A DNA stretch of 56,677 bases from Nemertoderma westbladi (taxonomy: Eukaryota > Xenacoelomorpha > Nemertodermatida > Nemertodermatidae), in assembly GCA_032718475.1 (NCBI GenBank), contig JAUCBJ010002274.1, positions 1 through 56,677 of the forward strand. The letters are read 5' to 3'. Of the stretch, positions 37,677 to 50,010 are shown one piece after another; position 1 is the stretch's first letter, and each line of letters begins with the position of its first letter. Under the pieces are notes generated by a model. The model was not told where the DNA came from and made no database searches. It saw nothing but the letters and a program-made list of their open reading frames with translations. Both the position numbers and the translations under genes were made by a program.

Positions 37677-38958
37677 TTTGGTTATTTTAGAGAGATGAAA
37701 ATATTTAATGACTTTATAGTACAGAATATTTAATACAAGAGTTTTAAGATTATACACCGAAATAATAAAATATGAATTACCGTATTCAATTCAATTCAAT
37801 ATAAATTTAATCCTTTCTTGATATATGAAATTTATTGTATTGCACGCACCCAAATACCATAAAATGTGGATATATATTGTAAATAGTTAAGAAAAAAGTT
37901 GGTAGGGTGTCAGGGAACGATGTAAGGACACGGAGGCTAGCTAATAGCAGGGCTAGTAGACGCTAGCCACCGGGGGGGGGGGGGGGGGGGGGGGGTGAGA
38001 GAGGAGGTGGTAGGGGGGGGGGGGGGGGGGGGGGGTGAGGAAGGGAGGTTACATCTGAATGCTCATAATTTAGGATAGATTTGAATAGTTTCGAAATTTA
38101 TTAATTTATTAATTATATTTTTGAACCGTGGGACTAATCTTGTAAATAGTTACTTATTGTATGTACAATAATAAGTAAGGTAACGTCAGCGGGAAATCTG
38201 TAGGCGACGGATGTGCAATGCGGAAGGAATTAAGATTTTTGCAATTTGAAATAAAATTAAAATTGAGCAAAGACGCAGGCCAGTGATATGGTTTGTATGG
38301 GAGTGAATTTGGTTATAATTTAGAAATTAGATGAAGTTTGTAATTTTTTGAAAATGTAGGTTTGGATTTTTTAATACGCATATCACAAGGGATGGTACTC
38401 CAAATAGATGGGCCTTGAAAACACATGGATTTTTGGGAAGAGGATAGACGAAATAGCGGTAAACAAAAGTTTCCTAAAGATGAAAAGCGGGTGGCGTAAT
38501 TGTGTATAGATGAAGTTTTAGTAAATAACAAACCGAGTTCAGAGGTGGGGCTTATAATGTGGTGGTGGATATCATGCATGAAAAGGCCAGCCTGGTGTTT
38601 ATACAGTAAGTTTAAAGGTAGAATTACTATATGAATTTAATTGAACGAATGATTAGGAGATCCAAAATCCTTATAATTAAAATGCCGTTTAGTAATTAGT
38701 TCTGGTTGACCCCTTATACTGCACATACTGTACTAACTACTGTACTGTTAGTATTTGACCCTTTATTCTGCACATACTATTTACTGTAAGTACTGTATAT
38801 CTTGACTAATTAACAGACGCGTATGTTTTTGCTAATTAACACAATGTAGGTACTGAATAATCGAACTAAATATCAATCTACTGTACAATTATAGACAAAC
38901 TTTGTCATAGACTCAATATTGGCGAGTTCAATGTTAACTGTATAATATAATTACCACA
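37677..38958 (-). mobile_element. Insertion in LINE copy 2 carrying a second LINE's 3' end
   Basis: 1,282 bp bounded by the duplicated 5-mer ACCAT (37672-37676 and 38959-38963); the LINE frame is continuous when it is removed. The minus strand at 38313-38579 encodes the characteristic C-terminal tail of CR1/L2/Jockey-type non-LTR proteins (HNYATRFSS, FQGPSIWSTIP). Two long poly-G tracts (37972-38036) lie in its presumed 3' region. The ends tttggttatttta / tgtggtaattata are loosely inverted, so a DNA-element origin of the outer part is not excluded. Confidence 0.65.
38313..38579 (-). pseudogene. C-terminal tail of a CR1/L2/Jockey-like RT
   Basis: 88 codons. The HNY-x-TR start, the FxGP-x-IW motif and the trailing Lys-rich helix (KPTFSKNYKLHLI) are typical of the last ~90 residues of these RTs, after the polymerase domain. 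No RT core is present, so this is a 5'-truncated copy. The element is on the opposite strand to the LINE it interrupts. Confidence 0.7.
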
Positions 38959-38963
38959 ACCAT

Positions 38964-39543
38964 GAAGCCCATTTTGGCACTTAGAAGGATAATTGAAGAG
39001 TTATCAAAAAAGAAAGACAGGCATCTGGCTGTTATCTTTGTTGACTTCTTCAAGGCCTTTGATTCAGTCTCTCGCTCACGTATGTTCAGCATACTTTCAT
39101 TATATGGGATTCCTGATGAAATTATTGCAGCAATCAGATCAGTATACGACGGTTCGACAACATTTGTGTCTACTGTTGACGGTGACACAGAACCATTTGA
39201 AGTGTTATGGGGCGTCCTCCAGGGAGACACACTTGCACCATTCTTGTTCATTATTGTGGTTGACTATGTTCTACGCATGTCCTTAGATCATCATAATGAT
39301 GATGGGGTGATGATAACTCCACCTACTGGCTCCAGAAGTCGAGGAAATCCTGCCAAGTACCTAACTGATCTAGACTTTGCTGATGACTTAGGAGTACTCT
39401 CAGAATCACTAGAGGGAGCCCAACGGCTCCTTAGCTCATTAGAACATGCTGCTTCTAGTGTTGGTCTTTTTATTAACTCCAGAAAGACCAACATTTTGAC
39501 AGTTAACTTTGAAAGTCCTCAGCAAACCTCAGCAATCGGATGA
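38964..39543 (+). pseudogene. LINE copy 2: RT palm, second part
   Basis: Resumes RT after the insertion: LALRRIIEELSKKKDRHLAV, motif A in FVDFFKAFDS, VLQGDTLAP, and the catalytic pair in LTDLDFADDLG. It ends at 39543 because about two extra bases near 39520-39535 (aacctcagcaatcgg against agtatctgatcgg in copy 1) shift the frame. Confidence 0.88.
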
Positions 39544-40157
39544 GCATAAGCTCAAAATATGGTATGCTTGAGCATGTGGATGACATCTGTTACCTGGGAT
39601 CATGGATCCGGAAGTCAGGTGAGGACCTTCGAATACGTAAGGGAAAGGCATGGGCAACCTTGAATAGGCTTTCCAGGATTTGGAAGTCTCAGAGAATTAA
39701 TCGGAAACTTAAGGTCCGATTATTTAGAGCAGCAGTAGTTTCCGTACTCCTCTATGGGAGTCCATGCTGGGCTCTAACTGCTGAGGACACCAAATCTCTG
39801 GATGGCACATTCACAAGAATGCTACGCCGGGTTCATTGTGTCAAGTACAATGCACACATCTCCAACCAGACACTATATAACAGTGGAGGTGTCTCATTGG
39901 TTCCCCCAAGCTTGACACTAGAACAAAATCGCCTCCGCTTTGCAGGACATTGCTTTCGCCGTGAGGACCAACCAGTGCATAATCTTGTACTTTGGCAGCC
40001 TCATGGAGTGAATAAGCATGGTGGACAGCCCATGACTTTCTTGAAACGCATCTTAAAGGACACTGGCCTTGAAGATGCAGATGATCTAGCAAATGTCATG
40101 GGTGATAGGGAGTTGTGGCGGTGCAATTTTGTCGTTAAGCCGGCACAGCATTCTTAA
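39540..40157 (+). pseudogene. LINE copy 2: RT C-terminal domain
   Basis: Continues with CYLGSWIRKSGEDLRIRKGK, YGSPCWALTAEDTKSLDGTF, FAGHCFRRED and the stop at 40157. It corresponds residue for residue to the end of copy 1 with a few substitutions. The 3' UTR (atgcagctgcaatgcagcat) and (TAG)n tail follow. Confidence 0.88.
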
Positions 40158-40185
40158 AAATGCAGCTGCAATGCAGCATGCCGAT

Positions 40186-40212
40186 CCTAGTAGTAGTAGT
40201 AGTAGTAGTAGT
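40186..40212 (+). repeat. (TAG)n 3' tail of LINE copy 2
   Basis: About nine TAG trinucleotides. The same tail, in complement, ends copy 1 at 16936-16950. Short-repeat tails instead of poly-A are characteristic of RTE and CR1-like elements. Confidence 0.85.
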
Positions 40213-40233
40213 ATTAGGTGCCGATTACGGGCT

Positions 40234-40544
40234 AATTACGATTACGGGCCGATTACGACTGCCAAGCAGCAGCTTGGTCTAGTGGTGACATTACTGTGCT
40301 TCCGATTACGGAGCCCGGGTTCGATCCCTAGATGGGGCAGCACTGTTTGGGCACAGTGCTTTAAATGCTGCAGCCTAGCCCAACCCCAGCTTTCGTCCTT
40401 CAGTGGTCGATAAATGGGAACCAAGGCAACTTGGGAAACAGAGTGGAAGGGTTTACTGTGGAAGATCACCCATGGTGGTGAACAGGCATTCCTTGGCTTA
40501 ACGAGCCTAAAAGATTCTCCCATTCATAAAAGATTCTCCCATTC
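40234..40544 (+). mobile_element. tRNA-derived SINE
   Basis: An internal RNA polymerase III promoter is visible: A box TGGTCTAGTGG (40275-40285) and B box GGTTCGATCCC (40318-40328), 33 bp apart. A ~200-bp body follows (gataaatgggaaccaaggca...). The 3' end carries a duplicated tail (aaaagattctcccattcat, twice). A perfect 10-bp duplication attacgggct flanks it (40224-40233 and 40545-40554). The tRNA-like head resembles Glu/Asp-type tRNAs only loosely. Confidence 0.8.
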
Positions 40545-40554
40545 ATTACGGGCT

Positions 40555-41204
40555 TAGTGACTTAAACACCGTATTTGCCCGATCGAGTTGTGAATATAAA
40601 AGGAGAGACCCCTTTGATGTCAGTTTGTAAGTATCCATGCTAATAGAGCGCGATTAGCTTATTCTAGTAGCTAGCGCCCAAAATATTATTTTATTAAAGG
40701 TCACCAAAACCTAGTATAAAGGGTCATAAAACATTGCGCTTCACCATAACATACGCACACACACACGCGTCTTAAGATTTATGTTCTACTACTGATATTA
40801 TTTCTTTTTCTGCTCTTTCTGTCGCCAGTATCTTTTACGCTGCTAGTGTTCGGTCAACTCGCTGGCTCGTTATTATACCCATATAAATCACACCGCGGCA
40901 AGTCTACAGTAGTTTTAGATCCAATAGTGTTCGTTAGGATTCGCTGCGCGGGATTGTTTCTCGCGAGTTTGGTCTGTTTTCTGTAAACTGTATTTCTGCC
41001 TCACCGGTTAGGGACCGGTCATCCTGATTGTCAAGTTAGCCCGGGAAATTGATTCGCCCAAGTTGAGTGGAAGACATCCGGTACCGATCTCGCCAGCAGC
41101 AGTTTGTGTACTTTTAGTATCTATTATTAGGCCCGACTGCGTTGGCACTTTACAACAGTGACAGTCGCAGTGACAGTGGCTGACAGTGATAGCAACAGTT
41201 ACAG
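40555..41204. other. Non-coding region with a TATA-like box
   Basis: Includes TATAAAAGG at 40595-40603 and a short CA-repeat near 40756. No coding signal is seen. It leads into the hexamer satellite through progressively purer gtgacag units from about 41155. Confidence 0.45.
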
Positions 41205-42507
<1,303 letters not shown>

Positions 42508-43735
42508 ATCCCACAACCGCACAATCAGTATCCCACAATCCCACAATCAGTACCCCACAATCCCACAATCAGCACCCCACAATCCCACAATCAGTATCCC
42601 ACAATCAGTACCCCACAATCCCACAATCAGTATCCCACAGCCTCACAATCAGTATCCCACAATCCCACAATCAGTATCCCACAATCCCACAATCAGTACC
42701 CCACAATCCCACAATCAGTATCCAACAATCCCACAATCAGTACCCCACAATCCCACAATCAGTACCCCACAATCCCACAATCAGTATCCAACAATCCCAC
42801 AATCAGTATCCCACAATCCCACAATCAGTATCCAACAACCCCACAATCAGTACCCCACGATCCCACAATCAGTATCCCACAACCACAGAATCTGTATCCC
42901 ACAATCCCACAATCCGTACCCCACAATCCCACAATCAGTATCCCACAATCAGTATCCCACAATAAGTACCCCACAATCCCACAATCAGTATCTCACAATC
43001 AGTATCCCACAATAAGTACCCCACAATCCCACAATCAGTATCTCACAATCAGTATCCCACAATAAGTATCCCACAATCCCACAATCAGTATCCCACAACC
43101 TCATAATCAGTATCCCACAATCCCACAATTAGTATCCAACAATCCCACAATCAGTACCCCACAATCCCACAATCAGTACCCCACAATCCCACAATCAGTA
43201 TCCAACAATCCCACAATCAGTATCCCACAATCAGTATCCCACAATAAGTATCCCACAATCCCACAATCAGTATCCCACAACCTCACAATCAGTATCCCAC
43301 AATCCCACAATTAGTATCCAACAATCCCACAATCAGTACCCCACAATCCCACAATCAGTACCCCACAATCCCACAATCAGTATCCAACAATCCCACAATC
43401 AGTACCCCACAATCAGTATCCCACAATCAGTACCCCACAATCCCACAATCAGTACCCCACAATCCCACAATTAGTATCCCACAATCAGTACCCCACAATC
43501 CCACAATCAGTACCCCACAATCACACAATCAGTATCTCACAATCAGTACCCCACAATCCCACAATCAGTACCCCACAATCAGTACCCCACAATTAGTATC
43601 CCACAATCCCACAATTAGTATCCCACAATCCCACAATCAGTACCCCACAATCCCACAATCAGTATCCCACAATCGTCCCCACAATCCCACAATCAGTATC
43701 CCACAATCAGTACCCCACAAAGTATCCCATCTAGG
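42508..43735 (-). repeat. 22/14-bp satellite, second locus, reverse orientation
   Basis: Units atcccacaatcagt and accccacaatcccacaatcagt are the complements of those at 4238-12924. The junction gtgacagtatcccacaa repeats in complement the junction at 4230-4250, so hexamer and 22/14-mer occur together at both loci. It degenerates toward 43735. Confidence 0.95.
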
Positions 43736-45451
43736 AAATAGTAAATATTTTGGGTGATTTTATTTGGTAATATCCAGAGCTGGCATCATTGAGAATTTTC
43801 AATATGACCAAATTCTACACTAGATCGTGACTTTATTACCAAAGATATAAGTGACAAACTTTACATCGTGTCCTCGTTATCTTATTACAAGCAATATGTT
43901 ACCATACCAACCTTATTAAATATTCCACTATGTCTTTATGACCGTTTAGACAAGCCTGATGGAATGGAGATGATTTCGTACCATCGCGGAAATTAACATT
44001 TACACTTTTTCCCCAACTATAAATATAAAAAATGTGAAAAAAATCTACAAAAAAATAATTTTATTCATGGGTTTACAGTATTCTTGGGAGAAGTGCAGAG
44101 GTTTCAATTTAATAAAATCCACTGGGACTGAGTATTGTGATTGTCTATATTGACATTTGGCTGGGAGCTACAGTACAGTACAGAATATAGAAGAGAAAGA
44201 TATCAATGAGTTAGATATTACAGTTGTATAATTCAGTGGAGCGCCCAACATCCTACCGCCCACCCAACATCAGTAGGTTGGGTGAAATCTTCGCCCTCGT
44301 ACAACCTTCGCCCGTGGGAAATCTTCGCCTCGCGTCCAACCTTCGCCCGATTAGGGGAAAGGAGCAGGTTGCAGACACGATAGGTTAAAGAGACGAATTT
44401 ATCTAACCAAAACAATAAACGAGGTTGTTGGAGGGCGTAGATTGCTGCGTCCCCATCAGTACCTACCACGGAACAATGGCAAATGGCCCCCCGGACTATT
44501 ATCGGACATCTTATTTACAGAATATATTTTGAAATCTTGTAAAAGAATAAATCTTGAAATCCTTTGAATGGCTTCCTCTGGTTTTATGAAATTCAAGTTA
44601 TAATATTAACTTAGATCATCGCTTCTAAACTTAAATTTTTATGTATTTTTCGAAATAGCCACGATTTTTTTAATCGAGCAATTTGATTGACGGACTTCTA
44701 GCTCTTAGTTTTTTTATAACACAATTACATGATGGATCCAGTTAGTTAACATTTTATTTTTTGCAATGAAATACTTCAGTTGGAAAATATCGGACAATAA
44801 AAATTAATGAGCACATATATTTTAGCAAACATGAATTATTAAAAATACAAAATAAACTTAGCAATATAAAGATGTTTGTTGTAAATGTTAATGTGTAAAA
44901 TGTGTTAATATTGTAAAAAGTTAGGAACTTGATCAACTTTGCTACAGTAGTTAGGAACGACCTTATTTATTTTTTAAGTGTATCAAAATAAATGTAAGAG
45001 GTGAAAAGCAATGAAAAACCATCTGCCGTCATGTTGGGAGAGGTATGAGGGGGGGGGGGGGGGGGGGGGGGGTTACGCATTGTACTGTAGTTTCCAGAAC
45101 AAAGGTCAGATCGGTAGACTAAGTGAAAGGAGCAGAGGTTACAGTGGCACGTTATCTAACCAAAACAATAAACGAGAGTCATTAGCACAGGTTACAGTTT
45201 AAATTTTTGACGAAACTGGCATCCCTGGTGGCGGAGTACCTCGGTCTGGTCTAGGTCTATGGGCCTCAACGGAATTAAAATGGAACGGAACCATCTCAGG
45301 GAAAATCGAAGCAAGTAATAACTGATTACCATCAAATATTAAACTGGAACCTGTGCGATAGACTTTCTTTTACACTGTAGTGCTATAATTGAGGTTAGTG
45401 TAGCAGTGAAATCCATCTACATCTACAATAGACCTACATAGGTCTACACAT
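43736..45451. other. Long non-coding stretch
   Basis: AT-rich. The block atctaaccaaaacaataaac recurs at 44401 and 45153. Short aatcttcgccc-type repeats lie at 44285-44350, and a pure poly-G tract at about 45051-45072. No convincing coding region or RNA gene is seen. Confidence 0.5.
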
Positions 45452-45466
45452 TATGTACTGTCGTCC

Positions 45467-46090
45467 CTTTCATTTTGAAACCGCATACATGCAATTTTTG
45501 CCGAAATGGAGATTGCTGCATTTCTTTATGTTAAAATGTGTTCTAAATCCGATTAACACACTTAGAAGGCCATAGTCCCACGTATAACTGAGATATTTAT
45601 CGTTTCAAAACCACCTATATACCAGTTTTGCATAGACCGCCACCGCATGATAAATATATTTTTTTAACACAATCTATATAAGAGGCTTACATTTTACTAT
45701 TATAAATAGGGTAAGCCCGGGAAACGTTGATATAAAATTGGAAACAACGAATAAGGAGCTAGAATTGTTCATTTGATTTACATTTTTAAAACCTAATACT
45801 TGAATTTGTCTAAGGCTTTTAATGCTTTTTGAGTAATAATTGTAAAAAAATGTAATAATTTGTTTTGAAACAACCGATATCCCTAGACATAGTTTCCTAC
45901 CTAATATGTGACATACAGTAATTCCATTATTTTTAAACACAATGTCATCAAAACCCATTTAATTTTACTCCAAAACAAAATTAGAATCAAAAATGCCGTA
46001 ATATGTGACATACAGTACATACATACAAAAATGCCGTTTTACAGGAAAAGTTAATTTTGTCATTTAGGTTGTTTGAAAATGAAAGGGACG
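45467..46090. mobile_element. Possible MITE with 17-bp inverted ends
   Basis: TCGTCCCTTTCATTTT at about 45467 and its complement aaaatgaaagggacga at about 46075-46090 are a perfect inverted pair 620 bp apart. The sequence between is AT-rich, with repeated aatatgtgacatacagta (45906 and 46000). TSDs are unclear. Confidence 0.4.
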
Positions 46091-46125
46091 ATTTCATTGT
46101 TATAAATACTGTAATATGTACATAC

Positions 46126-46232
46126 AATGTCGCAGTTTTCTTTGTTGACGACGGCTGTATGAGTCTCTGAACTCCAGCCAGATTTCCGGTTCGGCAATAT
46201 TCCATTAACTGCCGTTCCGCATCTTTGCCCAT
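46126..46232 (-). CDS. Possible first coding exon of an ankyrin-repeat host gene
   Basis: On the minus strand an ATG at 46232 (context acgATGGGC) opens MGKDAERQLMEYCRTGNL followed by AGVQRLIQ. The spacing and residues resemble the start of ankyrin repeats (…C..GNL..V..LI). A good 5' splice-site match ATT|GTATGT occurs at 46125, after which the frame continues as low-complexity intron-like sequence. The next exon would lie at lower coordinates; I could not find it, and the candidate MITE at 45467-46090 would lie in this intron. With one exon of 107 bp the call is tentative. Confidence 0.35.
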
Positions 46233-48535
46233 CGTAAACAATATTTATTTATAATAACAATAATAATTAGTATTTAAGGTTAATTTAAAGAATAACAATT
46301 AGTAATCAACTTAACCAAATAATAATAATGATTTTAATGTGGAAAAGTAACTTTGATTTCGCAAGTGTTTGAACGTAATAATGGATGGGAATAAACGAGA
46401 TTTTTTCCACTTCTGAACAAACCCATAATATTACACCTTTAATTACAGTTGCAACAGCTCATCTCCAATTTATTTAATAAACGAGAAGACAGTTTGTTTT
46501 TACTACCGGCATATTTCGGATCTCTTACAGATAACCGTCGTCAGCCAGTATATACTGTAACACAGTACTGTACATTAGAAATACAGAAACGCAACAGACT
46601 GCAAAGTGCACATATTTAAAAATCCCGCCCTTTTTATAAGTGAAAATATGACTGCAGAAAAGATATCCCAATAAAGAAAGAAGTTAGTTAGTCCACTCAA
46701 TTATCATAAATGCACTAATGTGAAAAATTTAAGTAATGAATTGAATTAATTGTATTAATTAAAAATTAATTAAATGAATTACAGTATTAAAGAGGTTACG
46801 TGCAAATACAAAAATATATTAAAACCACCGACCACGAAAGATGTACGTAAAAAAAGATGTTAAAATTCAAAATAGTTCGAAATATAAATTCACAAATACA
46901 CAAATACAGCTAAACTGTAGGCAAAAGGTCAATTGGGTTGTCATTTCATCATTCCCATAGGGTTAAAGTTAAATTAATATTGAAAAATTAGTGCCTAGAA
47001 GTAAAAGTTTTACTGTAAACTGTGTTCCTAAATTTAGTTTATTGTTTTGGTTGGAGAAGTCTGCCATTATAACTTGCTACTTTCATTTAAAAGGTAGGCC
47101 TACCTTAAATGCGAAATTACTGTAAGTTAATATGTTAAAAATAGGCTGAAACGACACCCCAATTGGTAATATGCAAACTGTAATATGGCTTGCACATTAG
47201 TCCTGTATTTAATATTGGCATTCCAGCCTGATGATGCCTACTGTAGTTCTTTCTGCCCAACACTTTGCCCCTTTCAGTTTCAGAACTGTGAATCACTTAA
47301 TAATCCTGAGTCTTATATTATAATACAGTGTTAAACAAAATAAGCAAATTATTTTATTGTAAAATATGTATAAAATAATGAGAAAATAATTAAACTAAAA
47401 AAAGGTTATGCATAAAAAAACGAGGAGAAGCCTACTTTAGGGACAAAGTATTAATAAATATAATTAGTTTGGGTTATAATGTAACTCCATATGGAAACCG
47501 TAATATATTTGTCGGAAAATAAAATAAATAATATAAGTTAATGAAATGATTTACTGAGAGTGTTCGCTAGCATATAATGACGTCATTTACATACAGATTG
47601 TAAATCAATGCCAATATATCTTACATCTTGGCGTATTGCGGACATTAGTAGATAAGGTATTATTGGCAAATACCAAAGTATCTAGCAGATATAGAACTTC
47701 CGTGTTTGCCGTAACGTCTCAGGTTCTGGTTGTAAAAGTAAATAAATACGTAGGAGACCCGCTGCTGTTTGTACCTAAACTGTAGGCCTACATGTGTACA
47801 GTACAGAACATCGTTCCACGCACTCTATAATATTTTTTTGTATGTACAGAATATGCTTACACTATTGTTTGTATGGAACAAATTGTTTGTACTTATTTGA
47901 ACACTGTGTGTTTTGTAATGGGCTACCTGTTTTAAAATTGGCATTTCTGAAGTTCTTTGAGCTTTAATTAAATCGATAAGTGGAACCGCCATTAAGCTGG
48001 TCTTTGAACGTATGTAGTTATCAGTCTGTTATTATTTGGTTTCCAGTCTCTATAATCGTAATATACATATAGCACATATTTAGCATAGCATACACACCCT
48101 ATATATGCTATATATAAATAAACCACCTGACACCCACGTATGGTTGGTGTTGAGAGAGATGACAACATTTTTGTATAGCATATATATATTTATATAATAC
48201 GTATAAGTACAACGGGTTGTGAAGAGTTATTAAAAAATTAAATAAAACCGATATCGACACAACAATGGTTTAATATATAAACAAAAAATATTATAGGAAA
48301 TAATATTACACAGGCTTTCGATAAATTATTTTTATCTTCTTCAAGTGTTAAATTATTTCTTGAACAATTTCCTAGACAATAAATTATGCATTATTAGTAT
48401 TACGATTTTAATTAAATAAATTATCTTGATTGCATTCTAAGAGTCCGGATTGAATGAATACATTTAACCCAAAGTTGTTAACAACTGCTTCATTTGTAGA
48501 GTTTAGTACAAACTTGGCTTCATTGTTAACAGGAG
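46233..48535. other. Non-coding AT-rich region upstream of the putative exon
   Basis: About 2.3 kb with AT-rich, palindrome-prone stretches (for example tatatgctatatata near 48105). No ORF, RNA gene or transposon end could be supported. Confidence 0.5.
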
Positions 48536-48692
48536 GGGGGTGAGAGAGTGGCGACCTAGAGAGAGTGGGGACCTAGAGAAAGCCGCCCCCAGGGGGGGGG
48601 GGGGGGGTGGGGGGGGGTGAGAGAGTGGGGACCTAGAGAAAGCCGCCCCCAGGGGGGGGGGGGGGGGGGGGGTGAGAGAGTGGGGACCTAGA
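48536..48692 (+). repeat. G-rich minisatellite, ~70-bp unit, about 2.5 copies
   Basis: The unit gtgagagagtgggg-acctagagaaagccgcccccag is followed by a poly-G run of 10-25 bases, giving long uninterrupted G tracts at 48590-48617 and 48652-48671. It has strong potential to form G-quadruplexes on the plus strand. Confidence 0.8.
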
Positions 48693-48816
48693 GGTTTTGG
48701 TGGTAGATTAACCTACCGGTATGGGATCCGAGAACCTGTCGTTCCTGTTAGGTGGCGGGCTATGGGGCGCCGTGGGCTTTAAAAATATGATTGAGTTTAG
48801 AGTTTAGATTAGATAC

Positions 48817-50010
48817 GAGTTTAGATTTCGGCTTAAGGGGGGGGGGGGGGGGGGGTAGCGCATTTTCAGACCAAAAAGTCGAATTTGTGAAACATATCCT
48901 ATCTGATGGAGAGTTTCATGCTGAATCCAAATATGGAAACCGTTTTCCCATATCTTACTTAGTTTTCGAGATATCTGGGATAGAAGATACTGGCTCCGAT
49001 GTATCGCGATATCGGTAAAGGAGATGAAGTTTGGGGTTTGCATTCAATTTCTGAATATTTCTGTGCTCAGTGGTGCTAATTGGGTGTCTCAACGAGAAAG
49101 AGCACAGCATTTTAATTGAGAAGGTATTTTTTTATGATTATTGGACCTACTGATCAGTTTATAAGACAAGTTCAAGTCTCCGGAATGAAGACGGGACTCG
49201 AATAAGCGACTCTGCGGTCTTTGCGGGATTACACGGAATAGACTTATCGGTCATCGGAGATCTTCAAAATGTATAATCTCCAGTTCTAGTGGTCGTACGA
49301 AGTTCGTATTGGGCTCATTCGAAAGCTCTTTTCTCAGAGACCAAAGTTACCATTTGGTTTGGCAAACTCTTGAAAGCTGCCTGAGCAATCATAACTTGAA
49401 CAAAATTTGCAAGGCATATTTTACCCAAATTCATGTTATGTTGCTTTACAACCATTTTGTCTTAAATCAAATGGTAACTTTGTTCTCTAAGAAAAGAGCT
49501 TTTGAATGAGCCTAAAACGAACTTCGTACGACCTCTAGAACTGGAGATTATACATTTTGAAGATCTCCGATGACCAATAAGTCTATTCCGTGTAATCGCG
49601 CAAAGACCGCAGAGTCGCTTATTCGAGTCCAGTCTTCATTCCGGAGACTTGAAGTTGTCTTATAAACTGATCAGTAGGTCCAATAATCATAAAAAAATAC
49701 CTTCTCAATTAAAATTTTGTGCTCTTTCTCGTGGAGACATCCAATTGGCACCACTGAGCGCAGAAATTTGCAGAAATTGAATGCAAACCCCAAATTTCAT
49801 GGCCTTTACCGATATCACGATATATCGGAGCCAGTATCTTCTATCCCAGATATCTCGAAAACTAAGCAAGATATCGGAATACGGTTTCCATATTTGGATT
49901 CAGCATGAAATTCTGCATCAGATAGAATATGTTTCAAAAATTCGTCTTTTTGGTCAGAAAATGCGCTACCCCCCCCTTAAATCTAGGCCGAAATCTAAGC
50001 CGAAATTTTG
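48817..50010. mobile_element. Long inverted repeat (foldback-type), arms ~530 bp
   Basis: The left arm (about 48830-49360) and right arm (49468-49996) are inverted copies, about 90% similar by eye, separated by a ~107-bp loop. Matched landmarks include tagcgcattttc / gaaaatgcgcta, ctgatcagtttataagac / gtcttataaactgatcag, and agctcttttctcagag / ctctaagaaaagagct. The outer ends carry poly-G/poly-C (48838-48855; 49971-49977). No transposase and no clear TSD are seen. A transcript through it would fold into a long hairpin. Confidence 0.85.

Larger units (their letters stand above)
36308..40212 (+). mobile_element. RTE-like LINE, copy 2, interrupted and deleted internally
   Basis: Same subfamily as 16936-19620, plus orientation, ending in (TAG)n at 40186-40212. 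It retains the N-terminal endonuclease missing from copy 1. The region between the endonuclease and RT is deleted (joined at about 37214), a second non-LTR fragment is inserted (37677-38958, TSD ACCAT), and frameshifts occur near 37465 and 39525. It is not functional. Confidence 0.88.

Noticed and set aside
44233-44469. Minus-strand ORF of 78 codons as a host exon
   Set aside because: No splice sites, homology or codon pattern supports it.
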